Below, piece after piece: positions 1 through 8,455 of a stretch of 64,000 nt of DNA. The stretch comes from Sulfurivermis sp040755915. Lineage in GTDB: Bacteria > Pseudomonadota > Gammaproteobacteria > Thiohalomonadales > Thiohalomonadaceae. The stretch spans positions 1 to 64,000 of the forward strand of contig JBFLWM010000001.1 in assembly GCA_040755915.1 (NCBI GenBank), written 5' to 3'. The first letter of the stretch is position 1, and each line of letters opens with the position of its first letter. Both the position numbers and the translations under genes were made by a program. The notes under the pieces were generated by a model. That model was given only the letters and a program-made list of their open reading frames with translations, was not told the DNA's origin and ran no database searches.

Positions 1-139
1 CACCCGCTGGCTCTGGACGTATAACTATGAGCGCCCCAACATGGCGCTGGGAGGCATCACCCCAAAACAGAAGTTGGCCATGCTGGCCTAGGCTCTACTT
101 CTGAGCGCTGCTACAAATGGGGGGATTGCCCTGGGATTG
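1..139 (+). mobile_element. Right end of an IS3-family insertion sequence
   Basis: Downstream of the transposase stop, the sequence TCTACTTCTGAGCGCTGC followed by AAATGGGGGGATTGCC (about 93-130) has the form of an IS3-group terminal inverted repeat: non-coding, with a G-run near the tip. The exact boundary is uncertain because the left end is outside the window and no target duplication can be checked. Confidence 0.6.
2..91 (+). CDS. IS3-family transposase OrfB, C-terminal fragment (cut by window edge)
   Basis: The first 30 codons read as the C-terminal end of an IS3-family transposase. The segment YERPNMALGGITPKQKLA is the typical last part of the rve integrase domain in OrfB proteins, followed by a TAG stop at 89-91. 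The catalytic DDE residues lie upstream of the window. I cannot tell whether the full element is intact. Confidence 0.85.
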   Translation, partial: TRWLWTYNYERPNMALGGITPKQKLAMLA

Positions 140-304
140 GTCGTGAGGTTTGACAAAAACATGAACACCAAGTCCAGCTTGGTGGGGGATAGGATTTTTG
201 TGGTTGATACTGATGAGTTGGAAAAGTTGATTGCTCGTGAAGCAGATGCGATTAGCTACCAGAAAACACAAGATAATGTGTTCGAATATCTTAAGCAAAG
301 GTGA
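140..304 (+). pseudogene. AT-rich gene remnant abutting the IS end
   Basis: An open frame runs from the IS end to the TGA at 302-304. From the ATG at 161 it would encode 47 residues (MNTKSSLVGDRIFVVDTDEL... ending YLKQR). The frame is open upstream of that ATG through the IS end, which suggests the C-terminus of a gene cut by the insertion rather than a complete small gene. Base composition is clearly more AT-rich than the following genes. No family is recognised. A complete 47-aa gene starting at 161 is the alternative, but I see no convincing ribosome binding site. Confidence 0.45.
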
Positions 305-399
305 CAGATTTATTTTTCAATGCACTGGCAGAAGGCACATCGCTCTAATGCCGGCTCCGGCGGGGAGCCTCTGGCATTTCCCGTAGTTCGCCATCGCAG

Positions 400-966
400 C
401 TAATTTTCCCCGAAACTCTCCGTGGTATAGCGCTCCACCTGCAGGGTATCCGACCACCAGTCCGGCGGCAGGCCGGCCTTCAGTTTGAGGTGTTGCCAGA
501 AGTCGCGTGCTTGCGGCAGGGATTCCCATACGCTGGGCAGGAAGGTACCGCGGCGGCCGCGGTCGTGCAGGATGAGGCCGTCGCTGCCGGGGCGGAGTTG
601 TCGCAGCAGGTCGGCCTCGTTTTCGAACTGTAGTGGTTCCGGCGGACTCAGGATGGAGATGTGGATGTCGAGTCCTTCCAGTTCCCATTCGGCCAGCGGC
701 GCGAAGCGCGGGTCTTCGAAGGCCGCGGCCCAGGCGTGGTAGGCGACGTCTTCCACCAGCGGACGCAGGGCTTCGAGGATGCCGATGCAGCCGCGCAGTT
801 CGCCGTGGCGGTGCAGGGTGACGAAGCTGGCGCGCAGCGGGCGCAGCTCTTCCGGGTAGTCGGCGGCGTGTACCGTCAGCGGGCGGCCGTGTTCGAGGCC
901 GTGACGGATGGAGTCGCGGGCGATTTGCAGCAGTGTCTGCCGGCCGGCGGGGCTGATCATGATCAC
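400..966 (-). CDS. amrA: AmmeMemoRadiSam system protein A (AMMECR1 domain)
   Basis: This 188-aa protein is an AMMECR1-domain protein. It shows the family core LRGCIGILEALRPL near residues 57-70, then the block FEDPRFAPLAEWELEGLDIHIS and the segment GRRGTFLPSVWE. It is the last gene of a two-gene minus-strand unit; its ATG overlaps the stop of the Memo-domain gene by 4 bp, implying translational coupling. The triad AMMECR1-Memo-radical SAM is widespread in prokaryotes, and its biochemical role is not established. The family call is secure; function is unknown. Confidence 0.93.
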   Translation of the reverse strand: MIMISPAGRQTLLQIARDSIRHGLEHGRPLTVHAADYPEELRPLRASFVTLHRHGELRGCIGILEALRPLVEDVAYHAWAAAFEDPRFAPLAEWELEGLDIHISILSPPEPLQFENEADLLRQLRPGSDGLILHDRGRRGTFLPSVWESLPQARDFWQHLKLKAGLPPDWWSDTLQVERYTTESFGEN

Positions 967-1760
967 GCGGCCTCGCGGAACAGCCAGGCGCCGTAGCCGA
1001 CCACCTGGTCGCGCGGGCCGGCGGTGTCGCCGGAGTTGCGCAGATCGACGGTGTCAGCCTGGAGGCGGCGACGCCGGGCGGCGAGCAGCAGGCCGCGTAC
1101 CGGGTTGCGGCCGCAGGCGCCCTCGCTGCGCAGGTCCTGGTAGCGCAGTTCCTCGATGGCCTGGGCGGTGCTGCGGTCCATGGCCTGGGCGGTGGCGTAG
1201 TCGTGGTAGTGCGACAGGTCGGAGCTGATCACGATCAGCGTCTCGGGTCCGCCCCACAGTTGTTCGAGAACTTCTTCCACCTCCTGGGCTGAGGCGTCGC
1301 CCACCACCAGCGGCACCAGGGCGAACTCGCCCAGCACTTCCTGCAGGAACGGCAGGTGCACCTCCAGGCTGTGTTCCATGCTGTGCGCCTCGTCCAGAAC
1401 GTGCACCTGGGGCAGGGCCGTTATGGCGTCGACGGCGGCGCGGTCCAGCGGTATATCGCCCAGCGGGGTGCGGAAGGCGTCGGCGCTGCTGCTGGCCAGA
1501 CCCAGGAAGCCGACGCGGTGCGACGGACCGAGCAACACCACCCGCGTCACCTTACCGCGCAGCGGGGCGAGGCGGACGTAGGCGCTGGCTGCCACCGGTC
1601 CGGAGTAGATGTAGCCGGCGTGGGGGGCGATGATGGCCTTGGGCGGCACGCCGTCACCGCTTTTGGCATCGCGCAGGAACTCCTGCACCATCTGGCGCAG
1701 CTGGATCGGATCGGCGGGATAGAACAGGCCGGCGACGGCGGGTTGGCGGATTTTCGGCAT
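963..1760 (-). CDS. amrB: AmmeMemoRadiSam system protein B (Memo family)
   Basis: This 265-aa protein matches the Memo family, which resembles non-haem-iron extradiol dioxygenases. Visible family signatures are APHAGYIYSGP (residues 45-55), LLGPSHRVGF, the histidine-containing SMEHSLEVHLPFLQ and SSDLSHYHDY, which together supply the conserved metal-binding-type histidines. It starts the minus-strand unit and lies head-to-head with the radical SAM partner 212 bp away, so all three AmmeMemoRadiSam components are present. The reaction catalysed is unknown. Confidence 0.93.
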   Translation of the reverse strand: MPKIRQPAVAGLFYPADPIQLRQMVQEFLRDAKSGDGVPPKAIIAPHAGYIYSGPVAASAYVRLAPLRGKVTRVVLLGPSHRVGFLGLASSSADAFRTPLGDIPLDRAAVDAITALPQVHVLDEAHSMEHSLEVHLPFLQEVLGEFALVPLVVGDASAQEVEEVLEQLWGGPETLIVISSDLSHYHDYATAQAMDRSTAQAIEELRYQDLRSEGACGRNPVRGLLLAARRRRLQADTVDLRNSGDTAGPRDQVVGYGAWLFREAA

Positions 1761-1814
1761 GGCGGAGTCCTGGTCTTCTATCCTTATAGCGTGCGCGGTC
1801 TGCTGTCGGAGGGT

Positions 1815-1880
1815 GTAGGGCGGGCTTCAGCCCGCCAGCTGCGGTTGGGGGCGATGATGGCCGACTGAAGTCGGCCCTAC
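1815..1880. repeat. Paired REP-like palindromes in the amrB/amrS divergent spacer
   Basis: Two short hairpins, GGCGGGCTTCAGCCCGCC (1819-1836) and GGCCGACTGAAGTCGGCC (1859-1876), are flanked by GTAGGG at 1815 and CCCTAC at 1875-1880. The outer ends are also inverted relative to each other, giving a nested palindrome of the BIME/REP type. It sits in the divergent promoter region of the AmmeMemoRadiSam genes. Confidence 0.75.
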
Positions 1881-1972
1881 AGTGGACCCCACCATCGACA
1901 TTGCAATGGTCCGCGTGTTTCATGGAACAACTATAGCGCCCCGGCGGCGCGGGTTCACGGCGGAGAGCGGTC

Positions 1973-3088
1973 ATGGAAACAGCCAATTTCGACGGCGTCG
2001 AGCCGTCCAGCATCGTCGACACCAAGTACTGGCATGCGCTGGACGACGGCCGCGTGCAGTGCGACCTGTGCCCGCGCTACTGCAAGCTGAAGGACAACCA
2101 GCGCGGGCTGTGTTTCGTGCGCGGCAACCGCGGCGGCAGGATCGTGCTGGCCACCTGGGGCCGCTCCAGCGGCTTCTGCGTCGACCCCATCGAGAAGAAG
2201 CCGCTCAACCATTTCCTGCCCGGCACACCGGTGCTGTCCTTCGGCACCGCCGGCTGCAACCTGGCCTGCAAGTTCTGCCAGAACTGGGACATCAGCAAGT
2301 CGCGCGAACTGGATACCCTGCTGGACCAGGCCACGCCCGAGGTGATTGCCCGCGCCGCCGCCGACCTCGGTTGCCGCAGCGTGGCCTACACCTACAACGA
2401 CCCGATCATCTTTCATGAATACGCCATCGACGTGGCCAGGGAGTGCCGCAAGCACGGCATCCTGTCGGTGGCGGTGACCTCCGGCTATGTCTGCGCCGAG
2501 CCGCGGCGCGAGTTCTATCAATACATGGATGCGGCCAACGTCGACCTGAAGGGCTTCAGCGACGACTTCTACCACAAGCTCACCGGTGGCCACCTGCAGC
2601 CGGTGCTCGACACCCTGCTGTATCTGAAACACGAGACCAAAGTCTGGCTGGAACTGACCACGCTGCTGATCCCAGGTCACAACGACGCCGAGGCGGAGCT
2701 CAATGCCATGACCCGGTGGGTGGTGAAGGAACTGGGGCCGGACGTGCCGATGCATTTCACCGCCTTCCACCCGGACTGGAAGATGCTGGATACGCCGTCG
2801 ACGCCGCTGTCGACGCTGGTGACGGCGCGGCGCATCGCCATGAACAACGGCGTGCGTTACGCCTTTACCGGCAACGTGCACGACCCGGAGGGGCAGTGCA
2901 CCTACTGTCATCACTGCGGCGCCAAACTCATCGGCCGCGACGGCTACACCATCACCGCCTGGCATCTGGATGCCGCCGGCAAGTGCCAGTCCTGCGGCAC
3001 TGCCTGTGCCGGCGTGTTCGATGCGCAGCCCGGTAACTGGGGCAGCCGGCGCATGCCGGTACGGCTGCGCGACTATGCGCCGGGATGA
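1973..3088 (+). CDS. amrS: AmmeMemoRadiSam system radical SAM enzyme
   Basis: This 371-aa radical SAM protein carries the cluster motif CxxxCxxC as C95, C99, C102 (GCNLACKFCQNW). An N-terminal cysteine set (C30, C33, C37, C47 within CDLCPRYCKL...RGLCF) precedes it, and C-terminal CxxC pairs (CTYCHHC, CQSCGTAC) suggest a zinc ribbon or extra Fe-S site. ATG 1973 is chosen because the conserved TKYWHALDDGRVQCDLC block follows closely. It is divergent from amrB-amrA. In the family it is the presumed catalytic partner of Memo and AMMECR1; the substrate is unknown. Confidence 0.95.
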   Translation: METANFDGVEPSSIVDTKYWHALDDGRVQCDLCPRYCKLKDNQRGLCFVRGNRGGRIVLATWGRSSGFCVDPIEKKPLNHFLPGTPVLSFGTAGCNLACKFCQNWDISKSRELDTLLDQATPEVIARAAADLGCRSVAYTYNDPIIFHEYAIDVARECRKHGILSVAVTSGYVCAEPRREFYQYMDAANVDLKGFSDDFYHKLTGGHLQPVLDTLLYLKHETKVWLELTTLLIPGHNDAEAELNAMTRWVVKELGPDVPMHFTAFHPDWKMLDTPSTPLSTLVTARRIAMNNGVRYAFTGNVHDPEGQCTYCHHCGAKLIGRDGYTITAWHLDAAGKCQSCGTACAGVFDAQPGNWGSRRMPVRLRDYAPG

Positions 3089-3172
3089 ATGTCTGCAGGA
3101 AAAGGTTCCCCCAATAACCACGGGGAATTTCGGGTTGAATCGATATGCCCCGGCCGGTAGCCTGTCCCGGTT

Positions 3173-3898
3173 ATGAGAAATTTCATCAGGATTCTGGCGC
3201 CGTGGGCGGCGCTGTCAGCAGGTTGTTGGGCGGGGACGGTCACGGCGGTGGAGGAGCAGCCCGGCTTCGGCGGTGAGGCCGAGCTGGGCATGGTCACCAC
3301 CAGCGGCAACACCGATACCCGCAGCATCAATGCCAAGGCCCGCTTGCGCTATCTCACCGAAACCTGGCGCCACGAGGGGCGCCTGGAAGGTCTGCGCACC
3401 TCCGACGGCGACACCATTACCGCCGAGCGCTACCTCGCCAGCGGCAAGAGCGACTACCGCTTTACCCCCGCCGACTACCTGTTCGTCACCGTGCGTTACG
3501 AGGACGACCGCTTCAGCGGCTACGACTACCAGTTCTCCGAGGCGGTGGGTTACGGCCGCCGGGTGGTGAAGACCGAGAGCGTCGAACTGGACCTGGAAAT
3601 CGGTGCCGGTGGCCGTCACAGCCGGGAGAGCGGGCAGGCGCGCGAGGACGAGGCCATCGTGCGCGGTGCGGCCAAACTGGGTTGGGCCGTCAGCCCCACC
3701 TCCCGCTTCACCGAGGAACTGCTGGTGGAGAGCGGCGAGAGCAATACCTACACCGAATCGGTGTCCGCTCTCAGCGTGCGCATCAACAGCCGGTTCGCCC
3801 TCAAGCTCTCCCTGACGGTCAAGCACAACAGCGACGTGCCGGCCGGCGTGGAGAAGACCGACACCCTGAGCGCGGTCACCCTGGTGTACGACTTCTGA
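3173..3898 (+). CDS. DUF481 (YdiY-like) outer-membrane protein
   Basis: This 241-aa protein has a signal peptide (about residues 1-25, ending near TVTA) and then alternating short amphipathic strands of the DUF481 salt-induced outer-membrane barrel family. The N-terminal ELGMVTTSGNTDTRS is the typical first strand, and the protein ends VTLVYDF with a terminal aromatic, as expected for BAM-assembled barrels. It stands alone between amrS and mogA. Its role is unknown beyond membership of an outer-membrane family. Confidence 0.85.
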   Translation: MRNFIRILAPWAALSAGCWAGTVTAVEEQPGFGGEAELGMVTTSGNTDTRSINAKARLRYLTETWRHEGRLEGLRTSDGDTITAERYLASGKSDYRFTPADYLFVTVRYEDDRFSGYDYQFSEAVGYGRRVVKTESVELDLEIGAGGRHSRESGQAREDEAIVRGAAKLGWAVSPTSRFTEELLVESGESNTYTESVSALSVRINSRFALKLSLTVKHNSDVPAGVEKTDTLSAVTLVYDF

Positions 3899-3982
3899 CG
3901 CGCACGCCAAGGGGATACGGGGCCCCAAGCGGCGCGGATGCGGGTACAATACCCGGCCCGAAACTCTCCAGCCCGGATTCCC

Positions 3983-4531
3983 ATGCAGAACGTACGTATC
4001 GGCATCGTCACCGTCTCCGACCGCGCCAGCCGCGGCGAGTATGAAGACCTGGGCGGCCCGGCCATTCAGGACTGGCTGCAACAGGCCCTCGCCACCCCCT
4101 GGGAGGGGGTGGCGCGGCTGGTGCCGGACGAGCAGGACCAGGTGGAGGCGGCGTTGCGCGAGCTGTGCGACGAGCAGGGTTGTTGCCTGGTGGTGACCAC
4201 CGGTGGTACCGGCCCGGCGCCACGCGACATCACCCCCGAGGCCACCGCGGCCGTGTGCGACAAGATCCTCGACGGCTTCGGCGAGCAGATGCGCGCCGTG
4301 TCGCTGAAATTCGTCCCCACCGCCATCCTGTCGCGCCAGATCGCCGGCATCCGCGGCCGCTCCCTGCTCATCAACCTGCCGGGCAAGCCCTCGGCCATCA
4401 AGGACTGCCTGGAGGCGGTGTTTCCCGCTGTGCCGTATTGCATCGATCTCATCGAAGGCCCCTATCTGGAGACGCGGCCGGAGGTGATCGGCGCCTTCCG
4501 CCCCAAACACGCCAAGAAGCCGCAGGACTGA
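3983..4531 (+). CDS. mogA: Molybdenum cofactor biosynthesis protein, MogA/MoaB family
   Basis: This 182-aa MoCF-domain protein adenylylates molybdopterin before metal insertion in family members. Motifs seen are GIVTVSDRASRGEYEDLGG near the N-terminus, the nucleotide/pterin loop VVTTGGTGPAPRDITPEAT, and LPGKPSAIKDCLEA. ATG 3983 is preferred over an upstream in-frame start at 3938 because the family begins directly with the VRIGIVTVSD strand. The gene is followed 3 bp later by prmB, suggesting cotranscription. MogA versus MoaB is not separable by eye; the length fits either. Confidence 0.9.
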   Translation: MQNVRIGIVTVSDRASRGEYEDLGGPAIQDWLQQALATPWEGVARLVPDEQDQVEAALRELCDEQGCCLVVTTGGTGPAPRDITPEATAAVCDKILDGFGEQMRAVSLKFVPTAILSRQIAGIRGRSLLINLPGKPSAIKDCLEAVFPAVPYCIDLIEGPYLETRPEVIGAFRPKHAKKPQD

Positions 4532-4534
4532 ATC

Positions 4535-5458
4535 ATGGATCGCGAAGACGCAATGACACGACTGCAGACGGTACGCGACTTCATCCGCTGGGGGATGAGC
4601 CGCTTTGCCGCTGCGAAGCTGCATTTCGGCCACGGCACCGACAATGCCCTGGACGAGGCGGCCTATCTGGTGCTGCATACCCTGCACCTGCCGCCGGATA
4701 TTGCCGAGCCCTATCTCGACACGCGCCTGACCGAGGCGGAAAAGAAGGCGGTGGTGGATGTCCTGGTCAGCCGTATCGATGCCCGCCTGCCGGCGCCGTA
4801 TCTGACCCACGAGGCCTGGTTCGCCGGCATGCCGTTCTACGTGGACAAGCGCGTGCTGATCCCGCGTTCGCCCATCGCCGAGCTGATCGAACACGGCTTC
4901 GAGCCGTGGCTCGACCCCAACAAGGTGGAGCGCGTGCTGGACCTGTGCACAGGTGGCGGCTGCATCGCCATCGCCTGCGCCGAATATCTGCCCCATGTCG
5001 AGGTGGATGCGGTGGACATCTCCGCCGATGCCCTGGCGGTGACGGAGATCAATATCGAGAAGCACGGCATGGAAGGACGGGTGCATGCGGTGCAGTCGGA
5101 CCTGTTCCAGAACCTGTCCGGCCGCAAGTACGACATCATCGTCAGCAATCCGCCCTACGTGGATGCCGAGGACATGGCGGCACTGCCGCCGGAATATCGT
5201 CACGAGCCGCAGCTGGCCCTGGCCGCAGGCGAGGATGGTCTCGATCTGGTATTGCGCATCCTGCAGGAGGCCTCGCTGTACCTGACCCGCGACGGCATCC
5301 TCATCGTCGAGGTGGGCAACAGCTGGCATGCCCTGGCCGAACGCCTGCCGGAAGTGCCCTTCACCTGGCTGGAGTTCGAGCGCGGCGGCCACGGCGTGTT
5401 TCTGCTCACCGCCGAGCAGGTGCGCGAATACCGCAGCCTGTTCCGCCTGGTGCGCTGA
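4535..5458 (+). CDS. prmB: Ribosomal protein L3 N5-glutamine methyltransferase
   Basis: This 307-aa class I SAM methyltransferase of the HemK/PrmB family has SAM-binding motif I at LDLCTGGG (135-142) and the catalytic NPPY (205-208), which binds the side-chain amide of glutamine. The N-terminal helical domain (TVRDFIRWGMSRF...) distinguishes PrmB from PrmC, and LIPRSPIAELI precedes the catalytic domain. Translation could begin at ATG 4535 or 4553; the first is used. It follows mogA by 3 bp. Confidence 0.93.
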   Translation: MDREDAMTRLQTVRDFIRWGMSRFAAAKLHFGHGTDNALDEAAYLVLHTLHLPPDIAEPYLDTRLTEAEKKAVVDVLVSRIDARLPAPYLTHEAWFAGMPFYVDKRVLIPRSPIAELIEHGFEPWLDPNKVERVLDLCTGGGCIAIACAEYLPHVEVDAVDISADALAVTEINIEKHGMEGRVHAVQSDLFQNLSGRKYDIIVSNPPYVDAEDMAALPPEYRHEPQLALAAGEDGLDLVLRILQEASLYLTRDGILIVEVGNSWHALAERLPEVPFTWLEFERGGHGVFLLTAEQVREYRSLFRLVR

Positions 5459-5470
5459 ATATATTTCTCT

Positions 5471-5516
5471 GTAGGAGCGGCTGTGCCGCGACCCGTCGCG
5501 GCACAGCCGCTCCTAC
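5471..5516. repeat. Perfect REP-type palindrome
   Basis: Arms of 22 bp (GTAGGAGCGGCTGTGCCGCGAC, given here as positions 5471-5492 and 5495-5516) are perfect inverted copies around a 2-bp CC loop. The GTAGGAGCGG head is typical of REP elements in gammaproteobacteria. It lies between prmB and the next gene and could also act as a transcription or RNA-stability hairpin. Confidence 0.85.
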
Positions 5517-5547
5517 AATCGATGTAATGTTGTTGCAGGAGTGAATC

Positions 5548-5868
5548 ATGGCTTTGAGTTTGCGACCGAAAACGGCCCAGCAGTATGTCGGCATGGTGGA
5601 CAGCGCCATCGTCGAGGTGGATGAGCTGCGTTCCAGCTACGAGTACGACGCCGAGGAGATGGGCGCCGTGCCGCCGTATCTCTCCACCCTGGAGCAGATG
5701 CTGAAGGACCTGCGCCGTACCATGGCCGACGGCAGCTACGAATTCGGCAAGACCGACCTGCCGTTCATGGACATCGTCAACCGCTTCCGCAGCCGCATTC
5801 CCTTTGCGGACCTGCTGGCGATGATCAACAAGACCCACAAAGAAGGTCTCGATACCGAAAGCGAATAA
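5548..5868 (+). CDS. Conserved-looking hypothetical protein, 106 aa
   Basis: The product is a soluble, acidic 106-aa protein with no signal peptide or membrane segment. It is predicted mostly helical, with a central stretch VPPYLSTLEQMLKDLRRTM and a C-terminal FRSRIPFADLLAMINKTHKEG. An AGGAG site lies 7-8 bp upstream of the ATG, and codon use matches its neighbours, so I take it as a real gene. It sits 28 bp upstream of hemN and may be cotranscribed. I do not recognise a family and assign no function. Confidence 0.7.
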   Translation: MALSLRPKTAQQYVGMVDSAIVEVDELRSSYEYDAEEMGAVPPYLSTLEQMLKDLRRTMADGSYEFGKTDLPFMDIVNRFRSRIPFADLLAMINKTHKEGLDTESE

Positions 5869-5896
5869 GCACCGGGCGCCGGTGTGGAGGAGTGGC

Positions 5897-7300
5897 ATGA
5901 GCACGCAACACGACAGCAGCAACCAGCAGATCGTCTTCGACCCGGAACTGATCAAGCGCTACGACAAGTCCGGGCCGCGCTACACCTCCTATCCCACGGC
6001 GGTGCAGTTCCATGACGGTTTCGGCGCCGATGACTATCGCCGCTACGCCGAGGAAAGCAACAAGCGCGGCAACCCGCTGTCGCTGTATTTCCACATCCCG
6101 TTCTGCGACACGGTGTGCTTCTACTGCGGCTGCAACAAGGTGGTCACCAAGGACCGCACCCGTTCGGCGCCGTATCTTGAGCGGCTGCACCGCGAGCTGG
6201 AAATCCAGGGCGCGCTGTTCGACAAGAGCCGCACCGTGGATCAGCTGCACTGGGGCGGCGGCACGCCCACCTTCATCAGCCACAGCGAGATGACTGCGCT
6301 GATGGCCAAGACGCGTGAGTGCTTCAACCTGCGCGATGACGACAGCGGCGAATTCTCCATCGAGATCGACCCGCGCGAGGTGAAGGTGGACACCATCGCC
6401 CTGCTGCGCCAGCTCGGCTTCAACCGCATGAGCCTCGGCGTGCAGGACTTCGACCCGCGCGTGCAGAAGGCGGTCAATCGCCTGCAGTCGGAGCAGGAAA
6501 CCATGGCGGCGCTGGGCGCGGCGCGCAGCGAGGGTTTCAAGTCGATCAGCATCGATCTCATCTACGGCCTGCCGTTCCAGAGCGTGGTGAGCTTTTCCGC
6601 CACACTGGACAAGATTCTGGAGATTTCGCCGGACCGCCTGTCGGTGTTCAACTACGCCCATCTGCCCGAGCTGTTCAAGCCGCAGCGCCGGATCAACGCC
6701 GAGGAACTGCCGGCGCCGCAGGAGAAGCTCAACATCCTGCAGATGACCATCGAAAAGCTCACCGCCGCCGGCTACGTCTACATCGGCATGGATCACTTCG
6801 CCAAGCCCGATGACGAGCTGGCCGTGGCGCAGCGCAGCGGCACCCTGTATCGCAACTTCCAGGGCTATTCCACCCACGCCGACTGCGACCTCGTTGGCCT
6901 GGGCAGCACCTCCATCGGCCAGGTGGGTCACTGCTATGCGCAGAACCTGAAGGAACTGGAGGCCTATTACGAGGCCATCGATGCCGGCCGCCTGCCGGTG
7001 TTCCGCGGCGTCGAGCTGAGTGCCGATGACGTGCTGCGCCGCGCGGTGATCACCGAACTGATCTGCCATTTCCATCTCGACAAGGCCAAGGTGGGCGCGC
7101 AGTTCGGCATCGACTTCGACAGCTACTTCGCCACCGAACTGCAGGAGCTGGCAGCGATGCAGGCCGACGGGCTGCTCACCGTCGACGCCGGCCACATCCG
7201 GGTGCAGCCGGCCGGCAAGCTGCTGATCCGCAATATCTGCATGACCTTCGATCGCTACCTGCGCGAGAAGGCCAACCAGCGTTTCTCGAAAGTGATCTGA
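5897..7300 (+). CDS. hemN: Oxygen-independent coproporphyrinogen III oxidase
   Basis: This 467-aa radical SAM enzyme decarboxylates coproporphyrinogen III to protoporphyrinogen IX without oxygen. The cluster motif is C70, C74, C77 with the additional C79 (FCDTVCFYCGCNK) typical of true HemN. GGGTPTF and the block STHADCDLVGLG further down fit the family. ATG 5897 follows a GGAGG site; an upstream GTG at 5882 overlaps that site and is rejected. Its presence implies haem synthesis under anoxic or microoxic conditions. Confidence 0.95.
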   Translation: MSTQHDSSNQQIVFDPELIKRYDKSGPRYTSYPTAVQFHDGFGADDYRRYAEESNKRGNPLSLYFHIPFCDTVCFYCGCNKVVTKDRTRSAPYLERLHRELEIQGALFDKSRTVDQLHWGGGTPTFISHSEMTALMAKTRECFNLRDDDSGEFSIEIDPREVKVDTIALLRQLGFNRMSLGVQDFDPRVQKAVNRLQSEQETMAALGAARSEGFKSISIDLIYGLPFQSVVSFSATLDKILEISPDRLSVFNYAHLPELFKPQRRINAEELPAPQEKLNILQMTIEKLTAAGYVYIGMDHFAKPDDELAVAQRSGTLYRNFQGYSTHADCDLVGLGSTSIGQVGHCYAQNLKELEAYYEAIDAGRLPVFRGVELSADDVLRRAVITELICHFHLDKAKVGAQFGIDFDSYFATELQELAAMQADGLLTVDAGHIRVQPAGKLLIRNICMTFDRYLREKANQRFSKVI

Positions 7301-7301
7301 G

Positions 7302-8411
7302 GTGCGGCGGCCGACGCGGCTCTGGCTGGCGGCGCTGTTGCTGTGCAGCAGCACTGCAGCCACGGCCATGCCGCAGATGGCGGAGGCGGATGCCTACCTC
7401 GCCGGGCAGCTGGGCTATTTTCTGGAACGCGAGCTCGGCTGGGCACGCGGCAGCTATCGCCTCGACGTGCAGGCGGGGATCGCCACCGTCACCCTGCCGG
7501 AAGAAAATCCGGTGCGCCGGGAGGCCCTGGAGCGGGGCCTCCCGGACATCGACGGCCTGAAGGGCGTCAATGTGATCATCGGTGCCACGGATGCGGCTCC
7601 GGAAGAGGAAACGGGGTCGGCGTTCTACAGTTTTCTCGGCCTCGCGCCCGGTTCGCTGCCGTTTCCCACCGGGGACCTGTTCCTGCCCCTGCTGGCCGAC
7701 CCCAAGCAGCCGCAGTTTTTCACCAGCTACCGCTATTACCGCACCCCGCAGGACTCCGCCAATGCCGCCGCCGTCGGTTACGGCGAGACCTTCGGTTTTT
7801 ACCGCAAGCCGGGCCGACGGCCGGGCAACGGGCTGCAGATCGGGATTACCGGCGCGCTGTTCGCCCAGTTCAATCTGGATGCGCCCTCGGCCGACCTGGT
7901 CAATGCCGACTACACCATCGGCCTCCCCATCACCTGGCGTAACGGCAGCACTTCCGCCCGCCTGCGGCTCTATCATCAGAGCTCGCATCTGGGCGATGAG
8001 TACCTGCTGCGGGCCAATCCGGAGCGCATCAACCTGAGTTTCGAGGCGGTGGAGCTGCTGGTGTCGGAGCAGTCCGAAACGTGGCGGGTCTATTTCGGCG
8101 GCGAATACCTGATCCACCGCGAGCCGGCCGATCTCAAGCGGGCCAGCGCCCACGGCGGCGTGGAATTGCGCACTACCCGGCAGGTGTGGGGTAGCGGGCA
8201 CTGGGTCGGCGGGGTCGACGTCAAGGCCTGGGAGGAGCACGACTGGAATCCGGATGTCAGCGTCAAGGCGGGCCTGGAGTTCGGTGCCTACCAGCCGGGC
8301 CAGCGCCGCGTGCGCCTGATGCTGGAGGGCTACGACGGCTACGCCCCCCACGGCCAGTTTTATTCCGACCACATCCGTTACTATGGCATCGGTCTCTATC
8401 TCGGCTTCTAG
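7302..8411 (+). CDS. DUF1207-like outer-membrane protein
   Basis: This 369-aa protein starts at GTG 7302, one base after the hemN stop. It has a signal peptide (about residues 1-23, LAALLLCSSTAATA). The rest is rich in alternating beta-strand patterns (FTSYRYYRTP, GLPITWRNGSTSARLRLYHQSSHLGDEY) and ends GIGLYLGF with a terminal phenylalanine, as in outer-membrane barrels. It resembles the DUF1207 family of uncharacterised proteins. No function is assigned; tight spacing suggests cotranscription with hemN. Confidence 0.75.
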   Translation: MRRPTRLWLAALLLCSSTAATAMPQMAEADAYLAGQLGYFLERELGWARGSYRLDVQAGIATVTLPEENPVRREALERGLPDIDGLKGVNVIIGATDAAPEEETGSAFYSFLGLAPGSLPFPTGDLFLPLLADPKQPQFFTSYRYYRTPQDSANAAAVGYGETFGFYRKPGRRPGNGLQIGITGALFAQFNLDAPSADLVNADYTIGLPITWRNGSTSARLRLYHQSSHLGDEYLLRANPERINLSFEAVELLVSEQSETWRVYFGGEYLIHREPADLKRASAHGGVELRTTRQVWGSGHWVGGVDVKAWEEHDWNPDVSVKAGLEFGAYQPGQRRVRLMLEGYDGYAPHGQFYSDHIRYYGIGLYLGF

Positions 8412-8455
8412 CCCCGGGGACGCTGTGCCAATAAATCGTTACAATAGGCGCCACT

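Noticed and set aside
95..298. 67-aa minus-strand open frame at the window start
   Set aside because: It runs antisense across the IS end and the remnant gene, with no start signal or recognisable domain.
1955..3121. 388-aa open frame antisense to amrS
   Set aside because: Shadow of a high-GC gene: low-complexity His/Gly/Val-rich translation, no ribosome binding site, and the plus-strand frame has clear radical SAM motifs.
3215..5392. 725-aa open frame antisense to DUF481, mogA and prmB
   Set aside because: Spans three well-supported plus-strand genes, has no domain I recognise, and is explained by codon bias in high-GC DNA.
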